This document shows, one piece after another, positions 11,481 through 22,640 of a stretch of 64,000 nucleotides of DNA (positions within the stretch are counted from its first letter, which is position 1; the number at the start of each line of letters is the position of its first letter). A program made the translations under genes and the position numbers. Below the pieces are notes generated by a model. It was given only the letters and a program-made list of their open reading frames with translations. It was not told where the DNA came from and did not search any database. The stretch lies in assembly GCA_016748015.1 (NCBI GenBank), contig JAAOMT010000607.1, forward strand, positions 510,137 to 574,136. The letters are read 5' to 3'. The DNA comes from Geosiphon pyriformis. Lineage: Eukaryota; Glomeromycota; Glomeromycetes; Archaeosporales; Geosiphonaceae.

Positions 11481-12290
11481 CATAAGTACTTTCTTTCCCA
11501 GCCACTAGTTATTTTCTCTGTAGCAACGTTTTTTTCTGGTGCATTTTCTTCCTTTTTTTTTCTCTTTGTCATCCCAGAAAAGTACTGGTGGTAGCTCATT
11601 GTGTTTAGTGTTAGTCCAAGAAACTTGGTACACTTCTCAGGTAGATTTTTTTTTTCTTCTAATTTGATAAGTGGTTTGTCATTAGTAGTGGTCTTGAAGT
11701 GACCACAAGTGGCTGGCACACATGTGTGGTGGCCGTTCTGGCTGAGCTGCAGTTCTTAGATGTTCCAGTCAAGCACAGCATTGGTTTTAAACAGCCAATT
11801 GTTACCAATAAGTGCTTAGTACTGAGTTGCTTCTATTACTAATATCTTGATTAGTATTATAATGTTATTGATTTCAATAGAAAGTTATCTATTTTATCAA
11901 TTGAAGTTTTAGTTGCTCCATCAGTGGTTATAATTCTGGCACTGGTGGCACAATCAACTTGGCAATCTAATTGGTCCATAAGTTGTTATGTGATAATGCT
12001 GCCTGCTAACCTATTATCAAGAATAAGCTTGATAGAATGGCCATTGACTTTGGCATCCATGTACATAGTGGTGATTGGTTTTTTCTCATGTGTGGCTCTA
12101 CTGAATAAGAATGTGGATGTCAATTCCTCAAATTTAAATGAGAAGATAGCTGTAAGTGATTTGTCATTGGTAACAGTAGCTGGAAGTATATTGCTGGTAA
12201 GTGGTTTTTTTTGGTTGGATTCCATATTGTTGGATGAAGCATCTTCTGGAATTACCAAAAAACTTAAATAGTTTTGGAAACTTAGGTTTT
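11481..12290 (-). pseudogene. T2 protease region and charged linker
   Basis: The open piece 11986-12258 carries PITTMYMDAKVNGHSIKLIL followed by DNRLAGSII, a decayed D-S-G active site (Asp kept, Ser and Gly lost). The second half of the protease and a Lys/Glu/Trp-rich linker follow towards 11481 in a different frame (11378-11719 is open). Confidence 0.75.
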
Positions 12291-12639
12291 AGATACACCC
12301 AGTTTCTGAACTCTACTGGCATGATCCCAATAGTTGGTTGGAAAAACTAGAGATTAGTTGGTAGACAACTATTGCCGATTTCCAGTTTTGAGTAACCCTT
12401 GATCTGAGGTTCTTTGATGTCATTTGAGCTGAGTTTAGTGGTGGTGTTGTAATTGCTGATGCCTAATAAATTATTTATGGCTGTGGAATTTGATAGATTA
12501 CTGGTGTTGCTGGTTGATAGATTAAAGGTGAGTACAATTGCTGTATTATTGGAATTTGATAAATCAGCTGTGTCATTGGAGAGTAATATAATTGAGATTG
12601 GTATTGTTCTGGTGATTGATTACTGATGTAATTCTAAGT

Positions 12640-13168
12640 TTGTAGTTGGCAATCGGAGTTTTGATACTGATTAGCTGATCTTAAATCACTTATCTTTTTG
12701 CAATATTCAAATTGCAAATGTCCTTATTTACTATAATAGTGACATACATGTATTTCCTGCTGCTACTGTTGATTGGTCACCAATATTGAATGTGATTAAT
12801 TTTAGGTGTAATTGAAGTTTCCTTGATTATTGCATTATTAAGGAAGTTGATAAATAGCATGATTGGTGTTAGCTAAGTATCCTTTCAATTTCTGATTAAT
12901 TGAGTTGCTGAATTGCTTCAACTTAGAATCCAAGTCAGATGATTCATTCATTACTAGATTTACTGCTTGAATGTGATTGGCTTCTAATTTAGTGGATTCG
13001 AAATTTTATGTATTGGTGACTGCATCTTGAAGGATTTGTGAGTGCATTGGACATATGTGTTGCAAAATACTACTGCACAGGCCATGGATGAATTGGTTTA
13101 GAATTTGTGGCACTATAAAGTAATTTGCATCAATTGCTTGTATTTGGTACAAATTCCTGTGAAAATGT
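12640..13168 (-). pseudogene. T2 gag C-terminal part with zinc knuckle
   Basis: This is the downstream half of gag after the S1 insertion. It covers the capsid end (IPQILNQFIHGLCSSILQH, FSNSINQKLKGYL), a degenerate knuckle near 12700-12745 (CHYYSK*GHLQFEY) and a Gln/Tyr/Pro-rich linker. It joins in sequence to 14136 on the other side of S1. Confidence 0.75.
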
Positions 13169-14135
13169 TGTTACAGATGATTATTTAGAATTTCAAATCA
13201 AATAACAAACCCATAACTTGGTGCTCAATATCTTAATAATGTTGATAATACTGGTGTGTTGTTATTATCTGAAGGTTTTATTAATCTGAAGATTTGAAGT
13301 TGGAGTTTTTTGTATAATGAACAGAGATTCAATGGTTGTTTTCTCAATAGTCTCTCAGAATTGCAATTCCGTCAAATTTTTTTCTCAACATAGTGGCCAG
13401 TAATTTTGGCAGGGATGCTCTTCTGGTAAGCTATCCTTAAATTCTCAATTCTTATACCTTTTCTTTGGGGTCTTTTACCAGGCTATTCTTGATGTCAATA
13501 ATTCAGGGCTTAATCTTTAATCAATTAGTAAACACAACAAAATACAGAAAAGAAAAATAAAATAAAGAAATATAAAAAAAATAAGCCAAGGTGTTTGCAA
13601 GTTAGTATCCTGTTAATAGTCATAATCAAAAGCTATTGTTCCAATGTAGTTAAGTATCAATTACTATCAATATAAAGTGTTGATAATAGAAAGTGAATTT
13701 GAGTTATTGAATAATTATTTATTGATATTTGTGATGTGAAAGGTTGTTTAGATCAAATCTAAACTGGGAGGTCTTGGAATTTTAATAATTATAACTTGTA
13801 AGTCTAATTGACTTTGAGAGTTCTACTGACTTTCAGTCTTCTTAATTTTGAGCTTAATTGATTAATTTTCTAGCTTCTGATACTACTGTTATATATACAT
13901 AATTAAAATTTCTTAATTTCTTAATTTTTTACACCAGGAATTCTAGAATTCCTGGAATTCTGTAATTTCTTTTGAGAGAAATTCTGGAATTCTGTGATTC
14001 CTTGTATGAGAATCTTGAAATTCTTGAAATCCTGCAATTCCTCTTGAAAGGAATTCTGGAATTCTACATTTACTATAATTACTTCTAATTGGCTAATTTA
14101 TATGCTAATATACTTCTTATATTTTATAAGTAACA
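13169..14135 (-). repeat. S1: solo LTR in T2 gag
   Basis: The LTR runs from TGTTAC to GTAACA (967 bp) and is flanked by the perfect 4-bp duplication ATGT (13165-13168 and 14136-14139). Removing it restores the gag reading. It carries the GGAATTCC-type U3 repeats (about 13930-14060). About 95 extra bases at 13775-13870 are absent from the other LTRs. Confidence 0.93.
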
Positions 14136-15410
14136 ATGTCCTAAGTAAGTAGTAACTGCTTCAGTTTCTTTTTGCTTGATGGTGGTGAAAATATTTGCTA
14201 AGTGATTAATACTATTATTGTTGCTAAAATATCTCAAAAACTCTATTTTAAATATGTTAAAGGTGACAGGTTTGTTGATCAAGCTTTAATACTAGGAATT
14301 AGCAGTATCTTGCAAAAAATATGGGATGATCTGTAAGGCTCTGGTGTCATCTCAATTGTTAGCAGTAATTGCTTTGACAACATTATTGAGCCAAACCTGG
14401 ACATTATTTTCTTCACCAGTAAATTTTTCGAGTTTGGCAATTGGTGTGTATGTCATTTGTGCAATTAGTTGTTGCTGTTAAACTGGTAGTGGGTGAAGTT
14501 GTTGTTATTGTTGAAATGGTTGCTGTTGTAGTTGCTGCTGGGGTGGTGGTTGTGGCTGTTGCTGTTGCTGATTGTTGATTAGTAGAGCTGATGGTAGATT
14601 GATTATAATTACCAGAGATAAGTGTTGTTGATTATTAATGTTGGGGTTTTAATTGTTCTGATTTTTTGGGTTTTGATTAACTGAAGTTCCAATTTCTGGA
14701 CTTTTTAGAATTGGGTTTTGTTTACTATTTTCCTGATCACTACCTTCCTCTTCCTCAGAGTCAGTTATTTTTCAAGAACTAATGGCTTCAAAATCTGGTT
14801 GTAGTGGTGGTGATCAAATTCCTAATGGTGTTGGAAATCACAATTTAAATCCCTCAAAGTAATTGCCATATGTTCTTAGTAACTCTGTTTTCTTTTGTTT
14901 ACTTTGGAACAAAATCTTGTTCAATAGTGTTGTTATATTTGTGGTAGATGTGTCTGTTAATGTTATATTGATAGTGCTTCTAGGAGTATGATGATAAGAT
15001 AAATTGGCAGGTGAATCAAATTTCTGTTTTTTCCAAGTAGATAGTTGGATTTGCTTTAGAGTTCCTACTGGTGTTTGTAGTCTTTCTTTTTCTTTGTTAA
15101 CAAACATAATAGAAAATCTTTGTTTGGTGTATTTTTCAATTTCTCTGTTTATTTTTGTGATTAGTAGTGTGAATAAATAGTTTTGTGGAAAGGTAGTGCT
15201 TTAGAGTAGTTTACTGAAAAAATTGTTGAAGATAAATTCTGGATCTCCTTGGCCTCTTAAATAATATATGATTCTCTCATTGATATAGTAGTTGAAAGCT
15301 GATTTTGTTGGCCAACTATTATTTGTTAATCTGAAATGAGTGTATTAGTGTTGAAATAAGTATTTTGTAAATCCCAAATGGTTTGTCTCTGTTTCTTTGG
15401 ATTCTGCCAT
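14136..15410 (-). pseudogene. T2 gag N-terminal half
   Basis: It starts at the ATG near 15410 (MAESKETETNHLGF), the only gag copy here with ATG at this codon. The piece 14838-15107 is open (89 codons). Then follow an acidic Glu/Asp run, a long Gln-rich tract (about 14470-14590) and the capsid start (WLNNVVKAI, PYFLQDTAN, FLRYFSNNNSINHLANIF) down to S1. Confidence 0.8.
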
Positions 15411-15475
15411 TGTTTTGGATGAGTGTTTGTTGATGCTGGTTCTCTGTAGGATTATACTTCACAGGGAGCATCAAA

Positions 15476-16307
15476 TATTACAAATGATTATTTGGAGTCT
15501 TAAATCAAATAACAAATCCATAACTTGGTGCTCAATATTTTGATGATGTTAGTAATATCAGTACATTGTTTGTATCTGAAGGTTTTAAGTTGAGTCCTTT
15601 GTATAATAAATAGACATTTAATGGTTGTCTTCTCAGTAGCTTCTCAGAATCACAATTCCATCTAATTTCTTTCTTAGCATAATGACTGGTAATCTTGGCA
15701 AAGATGTCTTTCTGGTAAGCTATTCTTAAATTCTCAATTCATATACTCTTTCTTTGAGGTCTTTTACCAGGCTATCCTTGATGTCAATAATTCAGCACTT
15801 AATCCTTAATCAATTAGTAGACACAACCAAATAAAGAAAATAAAAAAATAAAAAAAATAAAGAAAGATAAAGAGAATAAGCCAAGATGTTTACAAGTTAA
15901 TATTTTGTCAATAGCCATGATCAAGAGTTATTGTTTCAGTATGGTTAAGTATCAATTGCTATTAACATAAAGTGTTGATAGTGGAGAGTGAATTGAGATA
16001 GTAAATAATTATTTATTGATATTTGTGTATAGAGAAGTTGCTTAGATCAAATTTAAACTGAGAGGTCTGTCTTTTTTACTTCTAATGCTACTGCTATATA
16101 TACATAATTGAGATTCTTCAATTCCTTAATTCTTTACACCAGAAATCTTGGAATTTCTGGAATCCTGCAATTCCTTATACAAGAATCCTAAAATTCCTAA
16201 AATCCTGCAATTTCTTTGAAAAGAATTCTAGAATTCTACATTTATTATGGCTACTTTTGATTGGCTAATTTATGTGCTAATATACTTCTTATATTCTATG
16301 AGTAACA
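15476..16307 (-). repeat. T2 5' LTR
   Basis: It starts TATTAC (one G-to-A from TGTTAC) and ends GTAACA. It holds the GGAATTCC-type U3 repeats (about 16130-16235), a TATATATA box near 16098, the paired hairpins and the PBS-complementary U5 segment. A PBS with one mismatch lies at about 15463-15474. Confidence 0.88.
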
Positions 16308-17127
16308 GCACATATAAGCTTCAAGACCACAAAAAAGAGAACAATAGAAATTTTAAACATGGACTTTTCAAACAAAATTTTAAAATTATCTAAACAATTA
16401 TTTAACAAAATTTAAAAATCTACATCTTAAATAGAAATTATAATCAATAAAAAAAAGATAAGATATAAAAATAAGAGAAAGAGAAGAATAGGTGAAAGTT
16501 TAACTAAAACTAACCATTCTTATCCCTACATTTTGTCTAAAAAAGAAATTTTATAAAAAGAAATTAAATATACTTCTTAGGTAGTATATGGAAAAAAAAG
16601 AGGGGAAGAAAAAAAAAGAATGGAAAAATTGGATAGAAGACAAAAACAATTATATACAACATACTTGGCTCTTAAGCTAGAAAAAATTAAAAAATCTTTA
16701 GCTTGTGAGACCAAACTCTCCGAAACAGGGGAGTGAACACCAGACAATGTTCAGAAGTGGAAAAAAAGACTCTTTCCAACATATTGGTTTTATAAAATTG
16801 AAGAACAATTAGACTTAGAAAACCCATACAGAGACTACAACCAGAAAACTTTTAACAAAGAAGCAATGTGACAAATGAAGGAATTCATAAAAAAGAGCAA
16901 CCTAATACTATACTACAAAGCAGCATGTCAATTATACATTGCTTTTCAACATTGTCCAAATGTATTATTAGATGAATCTTTGAAAAAGATAACAGTTAAC
17001 AATATAGAACAAATAATTAATTAACAGTTCAAAGATCTACAAAAAGCCATAGTCAACATAACCATCAAATATTACACAAATAAAGTTTTATTAACAGACA
17101 TAACTAATTTTACAGGAGCTTAATATT
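16308..17127 (+). pseudogene. T3 3' ORF (divergent gypsy lineage)
   Basis: These are the last roughly 270 codons before the polypurine tract of a plus-strand element whose remainder lies left of the window. One frame from about 16765 is nearly open: YWFYKIEEQLDLENPYRDY, then LYIAFQHCPNVLLDESLKK and QFKDLQKAIVNITI, ending FTGA*Y at 17127. It aligns with the T2, T6 and T8 3' ORFs (FQxxPxxLL, ITxN, QFxxLQ), although the protein is very different elsewhere. The three stops seen are TGA or TAA where Trp or Gln is expected. Confidence 0.65.
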
Positions 17128-17143
17128 AAAAAAGAGGAGATAA

Positions 17144-18113
17144 TATTACTTGAAGAAAAAAAGCTTATTAAAGAAAGAAAGAAAAATGTGACTTAAAGAA
17201 AAATATGACAAAACATGAAAGGACACAGAATAATATGCAATAATATTGAATAATACATTATAATGTAGGATAATGTATTATAATACAGAATAATACAGAA
17301 TAATGTATTATAATATAGAATAACATGTTATAATGCAGAATAATACAAAATAATATGTAATAACATTAGATAATGTGTTATAATATAAGATAATTAGTTA
17401 TAATATAAGAAAATGAAGCAATAGTTAGCAAGAACAAATGATTCAAAGCAATCCTGTAAAACTAGAAAATATGTATATATAGTAGTAACATTAGAAGCAA
17501 AAAAGACAGAATCTTCAGACAGAAATTCATTAGTTACTATTTTCTAGTTAGAAACCATATTATTCCAAATATCAATAAATATACTTATTTAGCATTTCAA
17601 ATCCAATTGCTTGCTATCAACTCTCAATGTTGATAGTAATTGATACTTGACCACACTGGAACAATAGCTCTTGATTATAGCTATTAACAGAATACTAACT
17701 TGTAATTGCTTTGGTTTATTTTCTTTATTTTTTTTTATCTCTTTTATTTTATTTTCTTTATTTTGTTGTGTTTACTAATTGATTGAGGATTAAGTGTTGA
17801 GTTATTGATGTCAAAGATTGCTTGGTAAAAGACCTCTGCAAGTGGGTAGAATGTATAAGAATTATGGATTGCTTACTAGAGGATTGCCAGCCACCAAGCT
17901 GAGAAAGAAATTAATAGAATTGCAATTCTAGAAAGCTATTGATAAAATAACATAGGAATCTTTGTCTATTATACAAAAGATTCAATCAAAACCTTCAGAA
18001 TGCAAAAACCTTCAGATTGAAACACCTTCAGATATTATCAATCAGTTCAGCTATTGAGCACCAAGTTACAAATTTGTTATTTGACTCAAGACCCCAAATA
18101 ATTATCTGTAACA
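17144..18113 (+). repeat. T3 3' LTR
   Basis: It begins TATTAC directly after the purine tract AAAAAAGAGGAGATAA and ends GTAACA (970 bp). It shares the downstream half (hairpins, pyrimidine stretch, U5) with the other LTRs. U3 instead holds AATAATGTATTATAAT-type repeats at about 17229-17415. RT sequence of T4 resumes at 18114. Confidence 0.85.
17229..17415 (+). repeat. U3 repeat type III in T3 LTR
   Basis: About eight irregular copies of a 20-25 bp AT-only motif (AATAATGTATTATAATACAG and variants). Each contains an ATTATAAT palindrome. Confidence 0.75.
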
Positions 18114-19002
18114 CTATTCAACAATTTTATTAACATCTTTGCCAGTGAAAACAAATTTGGCAGAACTGACATTATTCAACATCAGATTAAAACTGGAGAT
18201 GCTATGGCAATCAAATAACAAGCATATTAAATACTATTAGCAAGTCATGAAATCATCTGACAAGAAATTAACAGAATGTTGAACAATAAGTTAATTCAAC
18301 CATCAATGAATTTATGGTTGTTATTAGTAATACTAGTCCAGAATAAGAATAGAAAAATCCATTTTTGTGTAGACTACAGAAAACTTAACAGTATTATTTA
18401 TAGAGACAGCTATCTAACTCCATGAATTCAAGAACTATTTGATGTATTTAGAAGAAAAAAATGGCTTTCAATATTGAATCTAAACAGTAGTTATTAGCAA
18501 GTAGTCATAAATTCAGCCAAAAAAAAAAGACTACATTCACAATCAGAGAAAAAAAATTTGAATTTGATGTTATGCTATTTGGCTTAATGAATACTCCAGC
18601 TATTTTTCAACAACTTATAAAAATTGTCTACACTAAATTACTATAGAAACCAGTAGTAGTTTACTTAAATGACATTAATGTATTTTCAAAAACATTTGAT
18701 GATCATTTTCACTATCTCTAACAAGTGTTTGAAAGACTAAGAAGAACTGGACTAAAGTTAAATACTACAAAGTATTTCTTTGAAAAAACTGAGCTCAAGT
18801 TTTTGGAACATATTGTAAGCAAAAATAGCATCAAAATGGATTCAGATAAGATTGAAATTGTCAAGAACTTTCTAGTATCAACAAATCTTACAGAATTAAG
18901 AGCATTCTTAAAATTTACTGAATACTATTGCCACTTTATTCAAAACTTCTCTAAACTGGCTCAACTATTTTAACAGTTCCAAGCAAAAAATGTGAAATAT
19001 AA
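18114..19002 (+). pseudogene. T4 reverse transcriptase
   Basis: It begins inside the RT start block (NNFINIFASENKFGRTDIIQHQIK, with changes). FCVDYRKLN appears near 18365 and LNLNSSY*QVVI near 18475. The active site near 18660-18690 reads YLNDINVFSKTF, with Asn for the first catalytic Asp. The piece 18725-18973 is open (LKLNTTKYFFEKTELKFLEHIVSK). Frame breaks and stops occur throughout. Confidence 0.88.
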
Positions 19003-19071
19003 TGTTACTCATAAAAAGAAAACAGATATAGGAAAATAGGAAACCAATAAGTGAATAGCATTTAGCACATG

Positions 19072-19231
19072 AGCACATTACTCAGCAATATAGAACAATG
19101 ACAGAAATCATGGCACATTACTTAGCAATGTGGAGCAATGTCAAAAAGCATGGCACATTGCTTAGCAATATGGAGCAATGTTAGAAATTAGGGCATATTG
19201 CTCAGCAATGTAAGTATTGCTCAAGAAATCA
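19072..19231 (+). repeat. U3 repeat type I, four 40-bp units
   Basis: CACATT recurs at exact 40-bp steps. Each unit contains a near-palindrome such as ATTGCTNAGCAAT. The same repeats occur in the T5 3' LTR (about 28340-28495) and the T8 LTR (about 60050-60225). They are candidate enhancer or silencer sites for the element promoter. Confidence 0.8.
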
Positions 19232-19279
19232 TAACATATTGCTTGAGAATGTGAGTGATCATGTAAAACATCAATTATG

Positions 19280-19288
19280 TATATATAG
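19280..19288 (+). promoter_or_regulatory. LTR TATA box
   Basis: TATATATAG lies downstream of the U3 repeats and upstream of the R hairpins. It is conserved at the matching place in essentially every LTR here, for example 28528-28536. Confidence 0.6.
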
Positions 19289-19418
19289 TGGTAGTATTAG
19301 AAGTAGAAAAAGCAGAATTCTTTAGTTAGAGATCTTTTAGTTTAGATTTGATCTAAGCAACTTTTCATATCCCAAATATTAATAAATAAATATTTACCAT
19401 TTCAAATCCACTCTCCAC

Positions 19419-19485
19419 TATCAACACTTCATGTTGATAATCATTAACACTTAACTGGAACAATAGCTCTTGATTACAGCTATTG
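19419..19485 (+). promoter_or_regulatory. Two conserved hairpins in the LTR
   Basis: The first has stem TATCAACA/TGTTGATA with a 5-base loop (19419-19439). The second has stem CAATAGCT/AGCTATTG with a 9-base loop (19461-19485). Both lie downstream of the TATA box and so are expected in the transcript. They are kept in LTRs whose surrounding sequence is heavily changed. Confidence 0.65.
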
Positions 19486-19864
19486 ACGAGATATTAATTT
19501 ACCAATTGCCTTGGCTTATTTCTTACTTCTTTTATTTTTCTTTCTTTTATTTTCTTTTTTTTTGATTTTGGCTGTATACTAATTGATTGAGGGATTAAGT
19601 GCTGAATTATTAATGTCAAGAATAGCCTGGTAAAAGACCCCAAAAAAAGAGTATAAGAATTAAGAATTTAAGAATAGCTTACCAAAAGGGCATCCTTGCC
19701 AAGATTACTGGTCATTATGCTGAGAAAAAAATTTGATAGAATTGCGATTCCGGGAGGCTACTGAAAAGACAATTATTGAATCTCTGTTCATTATACAAAG
19801 AACTCAACAAACCAAAACCTTCAGATCCATAACACTAGCAACAACTGATATTAATTAAGACATT

Positions 19865-19932
19865 GAGCACCAAGTTACAGATTTGTTATTTGACTTAAGA
19901 CCCCAAATAATCACTTGTAACATTTGGTGCTC
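19865..19932 (+). promoter_or_regulatory. U5-PBS long hairpin
   Basis: U5 bases 19865-19873, 19874-19879 and 19886-19892 are the reverse complements of 19924-19932, 19916-19921 and 19904-19910. That gives 22 pairs (9+6+7) with small bulges. The structure covers the 3' end of the LTR and most of the primer-binding site. Confidence 0.65.
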
Positions 19933-19936
19933 CCTG
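19925..19936 (+). other. T5 primer-binding site
   Basis: TGGTGCTCCCTG lies 2 bases after the LTR. It would pair with a tRNA whose 3' end is CAGGGAGCACCA; I do not assign the tRNA. Confidence 0.65.
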
Positions 19937-19984
19937 TAAAGTATAATCTTACAGAAAACCAGCACCAACTATACTCATTCAAAA

Positions 19985-22040
19985 GTGGCAGAATCAGAAT
20001 CAATAGGAGCAAACCATTTAGGATTCATGAAATCCTTATTTCAACATTACTGTCAACATTTAGAATTAAACCACAATTACATATTAGTGGAATCAGCTTT
20101 CAATTTCTATGTCAACAAGAGAATTGCATATCTGTTAAGAACACCAATAAATACTAAGTCAGCAAGGGAAACCTTTTACAACAAATTAATTCAAAACACT
20201 AGCCTACTAACAAACCACAATTTTGCATCCATCATCACAGAAATCAATAAAAAAATTGAATATTACATCCAACAAAGATACCCAATTACATATGCCAGTA
20301 AAGAAAAAGGAAAACTGCAAACACCAGTAGTAACATCCCAAAAGATACAACCACTTACTTAGAAGAAAACCAGAGTTGAATCACCAACTAATCTATCATA
20401 CCACTATACATCTGGAAGTGTCATCAACATCTTATCAACAGGCACATTCACTTCAAACATGATATCAACATTTGGATGACTCCCATTTCAAAGTAAACAA
20501 AAGAAAACAGAATTACTAGGAACTTATGGTGATTATTTTAAAGAATTTAAATCACAATTGCCAACACCATCAGGATTTCAATCACTGCCATCTCAACCAG
20601 ATTTCAGAAATGCAAGTCTCTGGGAGATAATGGAATCAGACAAGGAGGAAGAAGAAGAAGCTAAAGATCAAGAATTTACTTACCAAAACCCAATTCCAGA
20701 AAATCCAGAAATTGAAACTCTGAATTTTCAAAATCAGCAAAATCAGAATGATCAAAACCCCAATATTAATAATCAACAACACTTATCTTCAGTCATCATT
20801 ATTAACCCACCACCAGTTGCTCTACAACAACAGCCACTACCACAACCCCAAATTTAATTACCACTTCAACCACCACAACAATCAAACTTGGATCCAATAG
20901 TCTACACTCCAATAGCAAAACTCAAAAAGTTCACTGGTAAAGAAGACAATATCCAAATATGGCTTAATAATATCAAAAAGGCCATCATGGCCAATGGATG
21001 GAATGATGTCAAAGCTCTCCAAACCATTCCCTATTTTCTTCAGAATACTGCTAATTTATGGTATTAGAGTTTGGCCCAGAAACCACAAACTTTTGATGCA
21101 TTTAAAATAGAATTTTTAAGATATTTCAGTAACAACAACAGTATCAACCACCTGGCAAATATTTTTACCACTATCAAACAAGGAGAAAATGAAGCAGTTA
21201 CTACTTACTTAGGACACTTCCACAGAAATCTGTGCCAAATCCAAGCAATCCAGACTGATTATTTTACAGTGCCACAAATCCTAAATCAATTCATTTGAGA
21301 CCTATGCAGTAGTATTCTCCAATGCATATGCCCAATGCATCTGGTAGACCTTCAAGCCGCAGTTACAAACACCAGAGATTTTGAGGCAGCTGAACTTGAA
21401 GCTAATCATGTCCAAGTCATAAATCTAGTAATGAACAAATTATTTGAATTGGATTCCAAATTAAAGCAATTCAGTGAATTAATTAACCAGAAATTAGAGG
21501 AGTACTTAGCTAATACCAATCAAGCCATTTATCAATCCCCACAACAATGCAACAATCAGGAAAATAGAAATCACTCCCAAAATTAATTGCATCCAACATT
21601 ATCTTCAACCAATCAACAGTGACATCAAGAAACATATGCATACTACTATTGTGGTAAATAAAAACATTTACAAATTGAATGTCGAAAAAAGATAAGTGAC
21701 CAGAAATTAGCTAATCCATATCAAAACTTTGATCACCAACTACAAACTCAAAATTATGTCAATAATCAATTACTAGAACAATATCAACCAAATTACATAC
21801 CTATGATGCAGCAGCAAATCTATCAACCACTAATTTATCAGCCAATAACACTCATCATTTATTAGCTGCAGCCTCAATCCATTTATTAACCACAGTCTCA
21901 AGTAATTTATTAGCCCCAACAAATTCAAATACTGCCACAGAACTTACCTCAAAATGGAATTCAAAGGCCAAGACTAACACAACAAAGCTGGAGATTGTCA
22001 ATAGTAGTCTATCAACCAATCTCTAGTTCCTTCATGTAAC
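19985..22040 (+). pseudogene. T5 gag
   Basis: Conserved N terminus AESESIGANHLGFMKSLFQ; the aligned first codon is GTG. After it come a basic segment (to 20362), an acidic EEEEEAKDQEF stretch, and an Asn/Gln/Pro-rich linker (20558-20857). The capsid follows (20940-21590; ALQTIPYFLQNTA, FKIEFLRYFSNNN, YLGHFHRNLCQIQAI). The knuckle near 21640-21685 reads YYCGK*KHLQIEC, with the first Cys of CCHC changed to Tyr. Last comes a Gln/Tyr-rich tail with repeated IYQP. Stops are mostly TAA or TAG at Gln positions. Confidence 0.9.
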
Positions 22041-22640
22041 CATCAAGATTGCGACAACAAAATTTGGGCACTAGGTACATCCAAAACCTGAAATTTCAGA
22101 ACTATTTAAATCTTCTGGTTACCCCAAAAGACACTACATCCAACCATCCAGAACCCAACCAGAAGCAGTCACTTACCAGCAATATCTCACCAGGAACTGT
22201 TACCAACAACAAGTTACTTGCAACTATCTTCCCATTCAAACTTGAAGAATTGACATCAATGCTCTTGTTCAGTGGAACTGCACTCAAGGAAAAACCAATC
22301 ATCATGATGTACACTGACACCAAAATTGATGGTCAGCCTATCAAATTGAGTCTAAATAGTGGATTAGCTGGCAGCATCATCACAAAACAGCTCATGAACC
22401 AATTAGGTTGCCAAGTTGATTGAACTGCCAGTACAAAAATAATTACAGCTAATGGAGCCACCAAGACTCCAATTGGCAAAATAAATAACTTGTCCATAGA
22501 AATCAATGGCATCACTGTATTAATCAAGGTATTAGTCATGGAAACCACTCAATACCAAGCACTCTGGGCAATAACTAGCTGTTCAAAATCAATGCAACAC
22601 TCGAAACATTCAAGAGCTCCAGCTTAGCCAAAACAGATGA
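22041..22640 (+). pseudogene. T5 aspartic protease
   Basis: The open piece 22049-22423 contains the fold up to the active site, NSGLAGSIITKQLMNQLG, where D-S-G-S/A has become N-S-G-L. A TGA follows Cys-Gln-Val-Asp. The second half (ITANGATKTPIGKINNLSIEI, then a changed NNWL block) reads on to about 22560. Usual size is about 100-120 residues for the retropepsin core. Confidence 0.85.

Larger units (their letters stand above)
6278..16307 (-). mobile_element. T2: Ty3/gypsy retrotransposon with dUTPase
   Basis: Minus-strand element with 5' LTR at 15476-16307, then gag, protease, Cys-rich module, dUTPase, RT, RNase H, integrase and the 3' ORF. The 3' ORF is cut at 6278 by T1; its 3' LTR should lie left of the window. 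Solo LTR S1 (13169-14135) splits its gag. Beyond its 5' LTR the 3' region of T3 resumes at 16308, so T2 is inserted in T3. Confidence 0.9.
19003..19922 (+). repeat. T5 5' LTR
   Basis: TGTTAC...GTAACA, 920 bp. In order: 40-bp U3 repeats (19072-19231), a TATA box (19280-19288), two hairpins (19419-19439 and 19461-19485), a T/C-rich stretch (about 19515-19562), and U5 ending in the PBS-complementary segment. Confidence 0.93.

Noticed and set aside
19072-19231. 40-bp spaced repeats as a CRISPR array
   Set aside because: They lie in LTR U3 of a eukaryotic retrotransposon, the spacers are themselves similar, and no cas genes exist.
20838-22040. Reassigned stop codons (for example TAA/TAG as Gln)
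   Set aside because: The same positions are CAA or CAG in sister copies, TGA is affected too, frameshifts are common, and the host gene uses a normal stop.
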